Source of the DNA: Endomychus coccineus | Lineage: Eukaryota > Arthropoda > Insecta > Coleoptera > Endomychidae | Assembly (NCBI GenBank): GCA_958510875.1 | Contig: OY294067.1 | Span: 247,333,736 to 247,397,735, forward strand | Length of the DNA stretch: 64,000 nucleotides | Direction: 5' to 3' | Shown here: in pieces, positions 22,065 to 34,079 of the stretch | How positions within the stretch are numbered: position 1 is the first letter of the stretch | Layout of the letters: every line of letters begins with the position of its first letter | Program-made: the position numbers and the translations under genes | Notes under the pieces: model-generated | Told to the model about the DNA's origin: nothing | Database searches by the model: none | What the model saw: only the letters and a program-made list of their open reading frames with translations

Positions 22065-24240
22065 ATAGTCAGACAACTTTTGTCACCACACAATTGTTTA
22101 TATTGTTATTTTTAGCAAGCAAAATAGTTAGGAATTTAACAAATAATAGTTTCGTAACTACCCAAGCAACGCAGAATGGTTGAAGAAACGTTTAATTCTG
22201 TTATATACTGTGAGTATATATGGTTATGATTGAATGTCAACCATTTATCAAGGATACAATGTCCGCACGATCAATGTGGAAATACGCGTAACAATACAAT
22301 AGTTGTGAACGTGAACACTTTGACTATCTGTTGATGCAATACGATTCTATTTAATATCAATTATAGGTATTTTAACAGAACTTCAACAGGTTGAATAAGC
22401 ATTATGATGTAAATTATTTTATTAATTATTATGAGACTGAAAATAAACGCGCTGAAAGTATTGGAAAATATATTCATATACATTATATGAAACATTTTAG
22501 AATAAAATAAATCATTACACCTACTATATAAATTTTATTATCATTAGTTATTGACATTTTTCTTATTAAATCAGTGTTTGGCCTGCTTCAACCAATCCTG
22601 AACTGCAGACCCAATAGTTTTATCGGTGAGCTCACCATCGATCGCTTTACTGTGCCGCTGGAAGCATACCTTCTCAACTTCTGTTAATGGTTAATCCAAA
22701 TATTAATACTGGAGTACTTGCGCCAATTTGAATGCATCATAAGCTTAGAATTCTACATGGTGTAAAATACACAAGACATTACCACGAAACACCAATGGAC
22801 CAGAGTAAATCTTAATAATTATTGTAGTTGAAGCCTCTGGAACAATAGCAAACAATACATATATTTGGATCCTGAGATGGGATCACACAATAATAATCAA
22901 TTATTGTAATGAATTGTATCAGTCACCACTAGAGACATGAATTAAAAAAAAACAATCACGAACGATAGAACAATAGGAGGAAACTTCACTATAATATCGC
23001 TATTAATTATAATAAGAATTGTAGCACAGAACAACTTCAACTATTTGTGGTTGTGCCCGCGGTCGATAACTGTTGTGTTGCCAAACATGGTCACGCAGAC
23101 GAGTGGCGGCACTGGTACGAACACGTGATAAAATCGTAGAAGGCTATTGGCTTAGGCAAACGGAGAAAAGCGGCAATGATTATTCTATTGCGTAAACTTT
23201 TATCCACAGGGAGGAAATTTCGTGTCATTTGAGTATATGATATACAACAATGAAAGAAATTCAATGTACTGAGAGCTATTTTAGTGACCATTTAGGGCCG
23301 ACTAACGCAGTATAACTCAGAGAAGCTTCTGAAGTCGTAAAATTTACAGAAAGTCCGTAACGAAATAGTAAACCAGAGACGGGTATTACACGGTGCACTA
23401 TTTTTCGTTTTAATAATCATAATATTAAGTAGATCAACAAATTCAACAATATAATGACTATTTTTTCTTTGCTCTACAATCAAATAGTACAATATTAGCT
23501 CTTTTTGTATCCTTATATTGTTTTGTTTGTTATACCTAACTGTATATTCATCATTTTCCACTTAGATATTAGTATATCGAAATAATATTCTTTACGATTG
23601 CAGGAACTGGGATTCCTTCACAAAATAAAATTATAATCTCAAAAATTAGAATCAAATAATACTCAGAATAAAATGAGTATGAGATAACAGATTATTGAAT
23701 GAAAAAGTCAAAATTCCGTTGTCCATCCTGAATTATTTGATAGAATGTTGAGTGAATGATTAGAAATTATCATTTTTGAAGGACACTGTTGAGTTCTTGA
23801 TGAATCGTAGCTGAATCATAGTTAGTCTGTCTATGTTTTCGCATCAAAATATATAGTATGATACATTTTAAATCGATGGTAAAATTATGTAAGCCGTGAA
23901 TTATCAAAAAAAATAGTGAGGGGTATAATGAATTATTCATGATTAAATTAAGTTTATAATAATGAATCCTGACATTTTCACATTCCTTGGTCAGATCACA
24001 TTTTATAAGGAAAATATAGAAAATTTAATATACAAAATTAGAGAAACTCAATGTAGGAAAGGTAAAAGGTAGACAAAAGATCTGGAAAAATGCATGTGAA
24101 TCTAAGATCAAAATACAAGTTTTCCTTTCATCTACAAATTTTTTTCGAGTACGTTTTATCCGAGCTTATCTGAAAAAAACAGCAATTTTTTGACATTATA
24201 GTGCTTTAGGATATTTGATTGAAAAAAATAAAAAAATTCA
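22065..24240. other. Mostly unassigned DNA
   Basis: Apart from the short peptide at 22571-22690 nothing is recognised. A CpG-bearing patch lies near 23040-23150. Confidence 0.5.
22571..22690 (-). other. Possible C-terminal protein remnant, unrecognised
   Basis: After a stop, the - strand frame reads PLTEVEKVCFQRHSKAIDGE then LTDKTIGSAVQDWLKQAKH and stops. The composition is protein-like (amphipathic, few AT-rich codons), unlike the surrounding DNA. It may be the end of a transposase or a decayed gene. I do not recognise the family. Confidence 0.35.
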
Positions 24241-24244
24241 AACG

Positions 24245-25211
24245 TATACAAGTTGGGTAAATTTTGATGTTTGTATAGGGTAACTTTTTTTTTGTTTTCG
24301 AGTTATAAAGAAAAGTTTCGATTTTTGACTTTCAGACACATATGAATATCGTGGCTGTTAGTAAAGTTAAAAGAAAATAAATTTTACATTCCAGTTGAGA
24401 AATTTGGAAAAAAAGGTGCAGTTTCGAGTTGAGCCTAAAGTTGTATTTTTTCAAATGCGAATCATAGTTGGCTATGGTTTAGTTAAAACCGATTTGGCGG
24501 GTGTCATTTAGACAGTGTTTATCCGTTTGTCAGTAAATTGCATATTAACGATTTTCTTTCCGTCATAATAAGAATTAACTCATTTAATCGTTAAAGTGAA
24601 GATGTCTCACGAAAATTACGAGATATGATATATTAGGAAGCTTCATTCGAGGTAATAACAACATTTAAATGCGATATTGCATCTGAAATACATTTAAATC
24701 TCTATCTTAAGGGAGACAACCTTTTATTTACTTTATTAGGTTGTCTTCTTTCTGGATAGCGATTGAAGTATATTTTAAATGTAATATCACAATTGATATT
24801 AATTTGAATAAAGCTTTCTAACACGTCATATTTTCCGTAATTTCACATAGTTAGAAAGAGAAAAAAATTCGTTTTAACTAAGCCATAGCCAACTATGATT
24901 CCAATTTGAAAAAATACAACTTTAGTCCATAACTCGAACTTGCCCCTTTTTTCAAGTTTTCTCGGCGTCGCTGGATTTTACAGACATAAGCGCCTCAAGA
25001 ATGTAAAAGTTATTTTATCTTAACTTTCCAAGCAGCCGCGATATTCACATATGTCTAAAAGCCGAAAAATCGAACTTTTGTTTCGTTCTGCTTCCGTCAG
25101 TGATTTTGTCTCGAAAAAAGAGAACTAGAGTGTGACTCCCCATTCTTTTCTATTTTCTATAATCACAGAGTTACCTCTTTCACAAACATCGGAATTTGCC
25201 CATCCTGTATA
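24245..25211. mobile_element. Fold-back transposon, about 0.97 kb palindrome
   Basis: The whole element is a diverged palindrome centred near 24735 (AGACAACCT...AGGTTGTCT). Left terminus TATACAAGTTGGGTAAATTT mirrors right terminus AATTTGCCCATCCTGTATA. Inner blocks such as AATCATAGTTGGCTATGGTT and CGTGGCTG/CAGCCGCG also mirror each other. The same left-end sequence recurs at 43032, where it leads into a short coding start, so each arm here is a 5' end of that transposon. TA appears at both outer ends, consistent with a TA target site. Confidence 0.8.
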
Positions 25212-25537
25212 GTGAAACCTTGTAAACAATTCCTGTTTTTTAAATTTTTTCCTAAATACATATTTTTCGAGCTGCATACAGTTTTTTGCGAAGACAAAAG
25301 TTCCCTTAGTACAAGTGTTTTTTAATCATCATACCGAAACAAATGGTTTTTTGGGAAATAGTTATTGACAAAAAAATCTTATTTCAACCGTATTACTTCT
25401 CACACTAAACAATATTTGGTAGAAATAGCAACTAACGGAACGTCAAATATAATATTGATTTCATTCCTAGTGATAATGTAAGAAAATAAATATCGAATAA
25501 AGTCTTTATTTTAAACTTTATTAGTCCATGGAACACA

Positions 25538-25585
25538 ATTTCTATTCGACGTGTTTCGGTTTCTCGCATTCATCAGAAATTTTTG
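25538..25585 (-). ncRNA. Hammerhead-like motif, PLE family D
   Basis: - strand: AAUUU, CUGAUGA, a 12-nt stem II region, GAAAC, ACGUC, then GAAUAGAAAUU. Core residues and the GUC cleavage triplet are intact, and stem I can form about four pairs. Stem II pairs poorly in this copy. The motif with GACGTGTTTCGG is typical of PLE ends in insects. No PLE coding part adjoins it. Confidence 0.4.
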
Positions 25586-25589
25586 GTAT

Positions 25590-26859
25590 TGCTCTACATA
25601 TTTACTTTTGAATTTGAAGAATTAAAATTGATGCAAAATATCAACATGTAGATAAGTAGAAGCTCAACTGAGTAATATTGATACGGAATAAATAAATTCC
25701 AACGTTAACATACTTTGAGGTTATATCGCCTCTCTTTATTTGAAGCCGGATGGTTACAATTTCTGTTTGATTACTTTTTTAGAGAATTTCATATTCATTT
25801 GGTATCAGTGTGGCAGGGCTTATATTCAGGTTCATCACGTTTTTTCCAATATTTTCGTCACTTTTATTGTTCATTCAATTACAATTACATCCATTGTGAC
25901 TCTGAATTCAGACTAAAATTAATTTGCTGAATGGATCTTTTAATCCTTCCTTTCATTACTGGACATCCGATTAACAAATACCTACATTTCTAATTCTCTA
26001 ATGGACTATACACGTAATGTTCCAATTCTTCTTAGTTCATTTGTTTCCACCATCGGCAATCATTTGAACCGTCCGTTGTGTCCACGTATTTTTCAATCAT
26101 TGTCTCTTCTTAATCCTATACGTTTTCCAACCCTATTCTGCTCATCAGATAAATCAACAAATCATAAATTTCTTCTAATTAGTTACCAAACTATTAAGCG
26201 AATATAAGTCTACATTGGAATATGTGAAGTTAGCATAGGTAGTCCTCCGATACTTAAATCTACACACTCAATTGTTTTGGATATGTGCAAATAATATAAC
26301 TATCCCTATGGTACCTGCATAATTGTTGTTAATATTCATTCTAGACTGGTCTTAAATGAAAATAACAGAAAATAGTTTTCCGTGTGCGATTTTTTGCTTC
26401 TGCTGATACTGTTACACATATCCCAGTTCTTCTTTGATTATCATTCAATTTGTATAGGACATGCCCAGAAAGGATCGTGATCTCGATTCAACAGATCAAG
26501 ATTAATTGCTTTCTTATAACCAATTGATCACTTGATGGATAGCAAGCCAAATTGCGTATGGGCATGCTTATAGTCATCAGGAAATGCAGATTATCAGATT
26601 TGTTCGAAATTGTTGCTTCCTCTTCTAATATGTTTTTGAATGTAAGTCATACATTATAAATTTTTCACTCCGTAGAACATATACATTCACCAATCATCAA
26701 ATCCTCACCTAAGATATCAAAATACTATCACGAGGTCAATATTTCTATCAGAGAAAAATAGAAATCATACAAAATTTCGACACAAGATATGGAAACCACT
26801 TTATCCAAAACGCTGGTTTACCAATTATTTCTGCTCATAATGCGTAATCTCTTACCACT
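25590..26859. other. Unassigned AT-rich DNA
   Basis: Short frames only; no supported feature. Confidence 0.5.
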
Positions 26860-27295
26860 TTAAATAGTTCGAGACACCAGCCAGTCTCACTTCCAGCTAA
26901 CGTCACCAGAGATCAACAGGAGTAACTCATATTTTATGGCAGGCATCCGTCGAAAAATATGGGGAATCTGTAGCTGTAGCATTGGATATCACCAAAGCAT
27001 TTGCCCGGTTTCGGAACCAATGCCTTTTTTGGGACACTCCAAATTGTTTGCCTGTTTAACTTTGTCGTTAACTATTGAGTTTCCTCTCGGATGAATCACC
27101 TTGTGTTGGTTGATGGAGTCTCCTCCCATACGATGGCTACTAACGCTATTGTTCCATATGGATCTGCTTGGGACCAACTTTGCTTCTACTTCATCAATGA
27201 TACAGTAGGAGTGACCTTTGGGCCCGTCCATAGCTTTGCTGAGGACGATACACTTTATACTCCTTTATATTCCTTTTCTCTAGGGCTTTATATCA
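26860..27295 (+). pseudogene. Non-LTR RT core fragment (family 1, copy C)
   Basis: It contains WQASVEKYGESVAVALDITK then AFARF (motif A; the usual AFDRV Asp is Ala), FLSDESPCVG, VDGVSSHTMATNAIVPYGSA (GVPQGS degraded) and HSFAEDDTLYT (motif C with an inserted residue). These cover the core that is deleted in copy A at 2588, so the two copies complement each other. At least three frame changes occur. Confidence 0.75.
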
Positions 27296-28865
27296 TCCAA
27301 TGAAGCCAACGTTACAAGACAGAGTATTGAATCGATAATACATTTTTGACGAAGTCCCGTGCAAGTTTGTTGTATGCACTTATCATATAGAACTTATACT
27401 TCCCTACTATCTGGGTTGTCATATACAATAATTATAAAACTCGACCATATTTCATTCCATTCAGGTAAATTGGTTCGTAAAATTTAGGGGCAGATCCCTC
27501 GATTGATTTCAAAGCTACAGAAATACTATAAATATTAATAAGATGTATTTATGACAAATACATAATTATACGAAACAGATCCCGCTTGATTGTTCTTATG
27601 TATCGTATTTTCGTACCCTCACCTCATATTTTACGAACTTTAATTAGTAAGCGACAAGAATATTTTCGTAAATTGATCATCAGTAAATACTTGCCAAACC
27701 ATATTTATTGAATTTTGTTATTTTTGTTATAATACACATTTCGATTTCTCAAGTTGATGGTTGTCCCAAACTTCCCCCAAATTTGTTGATCTCACAGAAC
27801 AAATTGATTTGAATAACATTTTAAGACACAATTTATTATCAGAATTCCTTGCAATTGATAATGAACAAATAATATTCTATTTCATATAAATTACAGACTA
27901 AAAGTACAAATTCCAGAATACTTTAATGTTTAAATGTCAAATATAATCCAGATCATTCGGGAGAATTCAGGATGTCCGGAAATAATGTTAATATACTTCA
28001 GAGTGTCATTTCATGGATTATTTAAAGTAAAACGTTCATATAAACAAAGGTCGAAAATGCTTGCTAGGGAGGCTACAGCCCTGAAAAGACTTAACCCTCA
28101 AGATCGATTTTTGTTTATATATTCGAGACAATTCATTATAAAATTATGAAATTCAAAATTAAAAATAAATACAAGATTTCTTAACTATTTCTGCAAACAA
28201 ATATTTCAATTTATTTATAATCAGGAACGTCCATTACCTGATGAGGCGTGGGTATAATATATCCCAACTTTTTCATACGTGGTTTTATCATAATTTCAAC
28301 AATTCAAAAATTAATGAATCGAAACAAACAGAAGAACTTGAATATCCTGTTGACAGGGCCGGACTCCGAGACAATATCGAATTGCAATTTGTTTTTTTTT
28401 ATCAATCTGTTTTTTAAGGCAAAAAAGGTTACGCTCTCAGAAAATTAAACAATAAAATCTATTATTTGAACAAGTACATATCTTTTAAATTTTCACATAT
28501 TTTAATATATAACCCAAGAATTATGTTTGTTGCGATTTCTATATAGACATCGTCCCTTTTGATCTTTAACCAATCTTGGTTACAATTTCGAAAATTATTT
28601 AGGAATAGTTTAGTTTTCAAACAAGAGTATTTAATTCTCATTCGTGTCTTAATTTTTATTATAATCATTAAAAAATGTATGCTTTTGAAAAATTCTATCT
28701 TCAAAAAATACATCTTATTCCTTTTTTATTCATGTCAAGAACATCCTGGGGAGACCTCAACTTCTTTTAAAGTAATATGTCCATAATCTTGCAAAAATAA
28801 TTTTCAAATATGAATTTTTCTTGACACGACAGTCGAATAAAAATTAACTTCAAATTAAGGATGGC
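27296..28865. other. Unassigned AT-rich DNA
   Basis: No coding or repeat feature could be supported. Confidence 0.5.
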
Positions 28866-28869
28866 GTCA

Positions 28870-29208
28870 AAATATTTTTGATTATATTTCTTTTCGCAAA
28901 ACCTGTACTCTTCTTCCTCTACTAATCCGAACTTCTTAAGGTGTCCTCTCAGACGTACTTGCCTCAGTCCTTGTAGTTCTTTGCAGTGATGTGTCTTCTT
29001 CTTTCTATAGTTTTCCCAGTATTGTGTTGGTGCTTATTCCGCAGGAAGGTTCAGGTGTCAAAATAATGTTACGGATTCTTTTTTCATCGAGTGGATCTGA
29101 GTTTTCGTCTCCTTTCTCTCCGATGTGCCCCAGAATCCAAGAGTTTGACCGCATTATTCTTAATGAACTATAAATGAGTTCCCATTGTGGATATACTATA
29201 ACAAACAA
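28870..29208 (-). pseudogene. RNase H-like 3' fragment of a retrotransposon
   Basis: - strand: QWELIYSSLRIMRSNSWILG, HIGEKGDENSDPLDEKRIRN, then PEPSCGISTNTILGKL and, after a stop, EDTSLQRTTRTEASTSE. ILGHIGEKGDENSD matches the WxPGHxGIxGNExAD signature that ends retrotransposon RNase H domains, with the catalytic Asp of NEKAD replaced around NSD. The fragment is small and decayed. A non-LTR (R1/jockey-like) source is likely. Confidence 0.45.
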
Positions 29209-29371
29209 TAAATAGGGAGCAATGACCCTTATCCACTAGAAATATCTTTCAGGCTACCTAGTAGACACCATCAGAGTGAACTAAATTATTAATCAAATGT
29301 GCCTGCTCAAATAGTATTTGAGGTTAATAATACAAGGAACCGGTTACCCTCAGCTGGAAATAAAACGAAAT

Positions 29372-29841
29372 TTAAGGAACTAATTTTTCCTTCATAAATT
29401 CCCACCCCTCAAAATTACTTAGATCCATACTGTATTTCAAAAGTGATAAAGTTTCTTCTGGTTTGACCAACATAGCCATTTTGAACACGATTTCGTTAGT
29501 CCCGGTTTTGTTAAACTCGTAAACTTCATCAAAGGTCTTGCCTAAACGGTGTTTTAGCTTTTTTTTACATCTATAAATGGGTTGTATTGCACATTTGTAC
29601 AACAAGTTATGGAATTTATTAATTACTGAACGATGATAAGTGATCGTTTGAAAATTGAGAATTTATAATGCTCTTGTTTGAGTTCTTCTACAACAGAGCA
29701 AATTAGAGCATCTCGTCGAGTTTTGAGAAGCCTGCAGCCAATTCTACATACCGACATAAGTAGACTGTAATAATAATGATGAACATATATAAATTTGCCA
29801 TCCAATGCTTGTACATATACGATATATTCAATTATCCCCAT
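29372..29841 (-). pseudogene. Unrecognised protein, about 155 aa, one frameshift
   Basis: From an ATG at 29841 the - strand reads MGIIEYIVYVQALDGKFIYV, HHYYYSLLMSVCRIGCRLLK, TRRDALICSVVEELKQEHYK, FSIFKR. A single frame change near 29635 then continues TYHRSVINKFHNLLYKCAIQ, PIYRCKKKLKHRLGKTFDEV, YEFNKTGTNEIVFKMAMLVK, PEETLSLLKYSMDLSNFEGW and EFMKEKLVP, then a stop. The joined protein is compositionally real: six Cys, a basic mid-section, and Leu/Glu patterning unlike the AT-rich noise around it. I do not recognise the family; it may be viral or transposon-derived, or a decayed host gene. Confidence 0.55.
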
Positions 29842-29849
29842 TCTAGATC

Positions 29850-30425
29850 ATTACATTTTAACATAGGAATTGTCAATTTTTCTGACATTAATATAACATT
29901 TTGCCATATTCAGATAAATTCAGAACGAACTGTATGTGTTCAGTGGAGAATACTCGAAAACAACCAACGTTTTGTTTGTTCATTTATTTTCCAAATCATT
30001 GACTGGAAAATCGCATACATTTAAGAGTGTCTATAGTCGCTCAGAATAGGTTTCTGTTGGCTTATCTCAACCTGCAACCCGACACAAGATTGAAGTTGTA
30101 TCTGATAGGAGGCCATGACGATAGTAATTTGAACATCACAAACGCCGGTTTAATTTCGGTAATTTCAGCTGAAACAGTTGGGATTAGGAGTCAGAGCCTT
30201 CTTTTCTGCAAACACTACGTCTTTATAAATTATCTCGCTTTTCAGTCATTATATGTAGAAAAGCAGAGTTTATGCATATCTATATATAAACAAGTTTAAG
30301 GTTTCTTTGCCTTATTGAACACAATTTCGGGTTAGTACATTAAGAGATATTGAATAAAATTTTTTGAATTATGAAGATAACTCATATAATTCAACATAGG
30401 AATACAAAGATCAATAAACGTAAAA
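29850..30425. other. Unassigned DNA
   Basis: A 90-codon + strand frame (30027-30299) exists but shows no motif. I cannot support it as a gene. Confidence 0.4.
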
Positions 30426-30429
30426 CATT

Positions 30430-30505
30430 GAACCATATGCGGGATTCGAACCCACATTCCCGGATGTCCAGTACAGCATATTTACCAATTACACCACTTT
30501 GGTCC
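30430..30505 (-). pseudogene. tRNA-like sequence (pseudo-tRNA or SINE head)
   Basis: - strand: GGACCA pairs with 3' TGGTTC as an acceptor stem; TGGTGTAATTGGTA matches the A box; GGTTCGAATCC is a perfect B box, flanked by GTGG/CCGC for the T stem. The anticodon arm (CTGGACATCCGG) folds into a 4+4 hairpin that does not give a normal 7-nt anticodon loop. It is therefore a decayed tRNA or a tRNA-derived SINE promoter rather than a working tRNA. Confidence 0.55.
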
Positions 30506-30729
30506 CATCAGATTCTAATATTTTTGTAAATATAAGGCTCTGAAAGGATAGTAGATCATTGATGAATACAATGCGATTAGATGCTCCGCTATGGATCAAC
30601 TATATATCCACATTCATCTAAAATTCAATCGTTTTGAATTGAAGAGTGTAGGTTATGAGTATCACTATGATTAGCGTGTTAAGTTCTCAGGAGTTCTGAC
30701 CCCTCTTATACCTTGTCAAAAGTCACGAA

Positions 30730-31440
30730 TTGGTCGAAGTGGGGGCATTTATCGTTAATGCAGCACAAAAAGTTGCTGAAGTACTTGGTCTAGAATTTCA
30801 CATCAGTCGAGAGAACCAACTAAATGGCGACCTAGAGTTGCAACCTTCTCGCCTGAAAGCGTAGATAAATGCCGCGGAGCAACATGTTATGCTTAGGCGG
30901 CAGGTTGACAAGCCGATACACGGTGTTTTCTACAATAACATCAAAACGCTCGTCTTGTGAATAAGATAGACCTTCAACTATCAGCCGCACTTACATCCGA
31001 GACCAAGATAGCGCAATCAACACCTTGATCTATCGCCGCAACGTGATGGGTGTGCAGGTTCCTGATGTCAGCTGAAAGGCCTATTGAAAGGCGCCTGATA
31101 CGGTTTACCCCTGCTGTCCACTTGTTTGGCAAAAGCGGCCTCGGCGTACACCCATCGCCATAATGCGGCCCCACAGGTGCTGTATTACTTTCCAAGGCAC
31201 TAGTATGGGGTAGACCAAGAGCCGGTGGAACCTTACATGCCAGGAGATATTGAGTCCGTTGTCGGAAACGGAAAATGCCAGATCTACTGGAATTACTCGT
31301 TTCCGACCGTCAGGTTCACACAAATAGGCGAATAGGGCTGACGTTGTCCTCCTCTATAAATAAATCAAGACTATGTTTTCCATTGAATTCTCTGCTCTGG
31401 CAGAGGAAAACATAGTCTTGAAAGAGGAGAAAAATGGACT
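30730..31440 (+). pseudogene. R2/R4-like non-LTR retrotransposon 3' part
   Basis: The frame reads ELVEVGAFIVNAAQKVAEVL, GLEFHISRENQLNGDLELQP, then HVMLRRQVDKPIHGVFYNNI, CLAKAASAYTHRHNAA, VDQEPVEPYMPGDIESVVGN and GKCQIYWNYSFPTVRFTQIG. The same blocks occur on the - strand at 56030-57000 (MLRRQVDKQKHGVFYRSIEI, DQEPVLLYMPGDIESIDGNE). The CCHC knuckle region is scrambled and the endonuclease end (ALAEENIVLKEE) is only traced. Multiple stops and frame changes make this an old copy. Confidence 0.7.
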
Positions 31441-31449
31441 AAAATATAT

Positions 31450-32475
31450 GTATTTAGTTGGTACCATATAATTATGATCAGGACCGTCTTCAAGATCGAC
31501 GAGGCTATGGGCCAAGATACTAGCTATGTCTGTGTGAGGGATGGAAGATTTCTAAATTTTAATTTAATAGAATCAGATCATAGGAATACAATTAGACTGT
31601 CACGGTTAAACTACTAAGTTTAACGAACATAGCAACTGACCTACTGAAAACAATTGATTTTAATGAACTCACAACTTATTTAGCTGCCAAGAAATCACGA
31701 GAATATGTGATCAGATATCTTTCGTATTATATTATTCTTTTTAAATATACAAAATCTCAGAATGGTGGGGCCTCTTGCCCTCTCAGAGCCTCGAACCAGA
31801 GCCCGGCGGGCCTTGCCTTGAAGACGGCACTGATTATGATTCGGCTTGAATATTAATTATAGGGGAATCAACTTATGTGTCATGAACAACCAAGACCATT
31901 TGTATGATTAATAACTTAAAATGGTAACTCAACTTATTCATCTGCATCAAGTAATGGCTCTAATGCTGAAGAACTATGAGAAATTGATTGCAATCAATTC
32001 AACTATTATATCCGCCAAGGTATACTTAGGTCAAGGTGTAGATTCCAAATTATTTTTCTAAGAGATACACATCGTAATTATCACTTGAATTACGACGAAT
32101 TATCTCCACATCATATTGTGTAACCTTAGTAATATTTCATCACAAGTATCATTTGATGTTAATAATTACAACGGTAAATTGATAACAAAATCTAAATGTT
32201 AGGATAACCATAAGTACGCTGATCATGACATTATCATCTACGATGTTTCCCTTTGAATAATCCGAAGAAAAAGGCACTATTTTAACTATTCTTCTATCGA
32301 TATAAGATCAATTATCTTGAACTATCTTCCGAAGAACTATTCTTCGAAATTCTTCGGAAAATAATGTAAAATCACATAAGGATACGCAGGATATGACTAT
32401 ATAATATAAATGGATGAAACAACACAAGCGGAATGAAAACAAAAGTGGTTCATTGGAAACAACTATAACTTGATA
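31450..32475. other. Unassigned DNA with a short inverted pair
   Basis: GACCGTCTTCAAG (31482) and CTTGAAGACGGCAC (31827) form inverted ends around about 350 bp that includes a GC-rich patch (GAGCCCGGCGGGCCTTGCC). This could be a small non-autonomous element. The rest is featureless. Confidence 0.35.
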
Positions 32476-32479
32476 AGTG

Positions 32480-33851
32480 ATATTGTGTGCAATACCTCCA
32501 ACATATTCTAGTATATTGATGAGGTTGAACTGTTCTGCTAATAGTCGGATCCTTCCTTAGTGTCCCGGTATTTTCTTTTTGAGGATACTGATGGTTCGCC
32601 TGATATATATTGTTCTATTTTCACTTCATTTAGTGTTCTCTCTAAATTGTCTCAATGAACTTCCGAATGTTGAGGTGACTGGCAGATAATTGGGCATCGA
32701 AACTTGTATACCAACCTCCCACAGCATTTGTTTTGGCCAATTCACTGAGAACTGAATCATAAGAATTCCACATAGTGGATCTCACCGACGTTGCGGTGTC
32801 GTGGGTCGTCCTATCCAGGTATCCTGAAAATAGTTATTGACATTCTGTGCCTCCCCAGGTAAAGTATCACTATCCATCAGCAACTGAAATGCTCCTTCTA
32901 AATATTGTAACGGAATGAAGGCTGAAGCGTTTAACAATGTCATTTTTAGAGCAAAGTCTGCATCTGTGTCATACTTTTTCTTAAGTTCCTCTCGCTCTAG
33001 TTTTCTGTAGAGACACTGAACAAAAACGAAAGGAGCATCCACGAACCCGACTTTCGGGGAAGTTTGTAGACGATGCCTTGAACGCTGCTCTTTCAAAGTT
33101 AATCATTTTGCTGGAAGGTCTGGCGTTCGGACATCTTTCCATTATCTGATGTATAACTCTTGAGTAAGATTGTTCAGTCTTGTTCGGCAATATTGAATAG
33201 ATCAGGGGTATTGAAATGTTTTCCTTCAATCCATGAGCTGTATATAATTGGGCGAACAGATGTGGTACGCTTCTGAAGGTTCCATCCATAAGTCAGTTGG
33301 AACACTTTTCCAATAACCTCAGGGACTGTGCAATTGCAAAAATCAATATACAGTCTTCAGTAAGCCCTGAGTCATTCATCCAAAATCTTCGCCTTTTATC
33401 TTTTATGTATATAACTTGAATAGAATTATGTCTGTCCGTGATTGGGCCAAAACTGCTTCAGCATCATTTCTTCTTCGTACGTTCTCCATTGTCTTCTTCA
33501 TGCAGCTATTAACGAATGAAATTTGTCCTGCGCAACTGCTGTTGATTGTGCCAGACAATGAAGACTCAATATATTGCGTAGTATCCCTCGAAGTGGCTGC
33601 TGTGGTTCGTATCCGCTCCATTAGTTTTGATTCCTCCACGCACTTGCAGTGTTCCCAGCATGATTATGCTCCCCAGTTTTCTTGTATAACTTTCCTACGT
33701 CGGTAATAGCTTGACCTCTGAAACTCCTCTTCCTGGTTTCAAACTGCTCGCACTTCCGATAGGTCCTTGTATCCAGTTTTTAGTCCTTTACAAATGGGTA
33801 GCCGCCGAGGACTAATTTTGGATTGCCTATTTCGCTTGATACAAATTTCAT
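32480..33851 (-). pseudogene. FLYWCH-MULE transposase, nearly full length, broken
   Basis: From an ATG at 33851 the - strand gives MKFVSSEIGNPKLVLGGYPF, then CEQFETRKRSFRGQAITDVG and KLYKKTGEHNHAGNTA (FLYWCH zinc finger with HNH). MERIRTTAATSRDTTQYIES and NVRRRNDAEAVLAQSRTD follow. The MULE domain is MDGTFRSVPHLFAQLYTAHG (first Asp), IPLIYSILPNKTEQSYSRVI, MINFERAAFKA (D of the usual TDFE lost) and RGCSFRFCSVSLQK (the HF of GCxFHF is altered). YDTDADFALKMTLLNASAF and YFQDTWIGRP follow. The C-terminal tail continues in another frame (WNSYDSVLSELAKTNAVGGW). Frameshifts near 33060 and 32765 and stops disable it. Confidence 0.85.
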
Positions 33852-34079
33852 CTTCAGCTTATCGATGTCAACGGTGTGTCATAGGGAAACTATGAGGAGA
33901 ACAATATTTGGAAAGCCCCTTTTATATGTCTAGCCGGCATTAATTACTCATCTTCATCGGGGCAGAAAATCCACATGTTATTGACACAGGTGTATTCATA
34001 AATTAGTATTAATACTAACCTGAGAAGATACTGCCTACGAGGGTGCGTGTTTCATGTCAGAATTTTACCTTCGGAGAAC

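Noticed and set aside
26095..26150. CUGAUGA...GGAAAAC on the - strand as another hammerhead
   Set aside because: Stem II has at most three weak pairs, no stem I forms, and the triplet at the cleavage position is not supported; judged a chance match.
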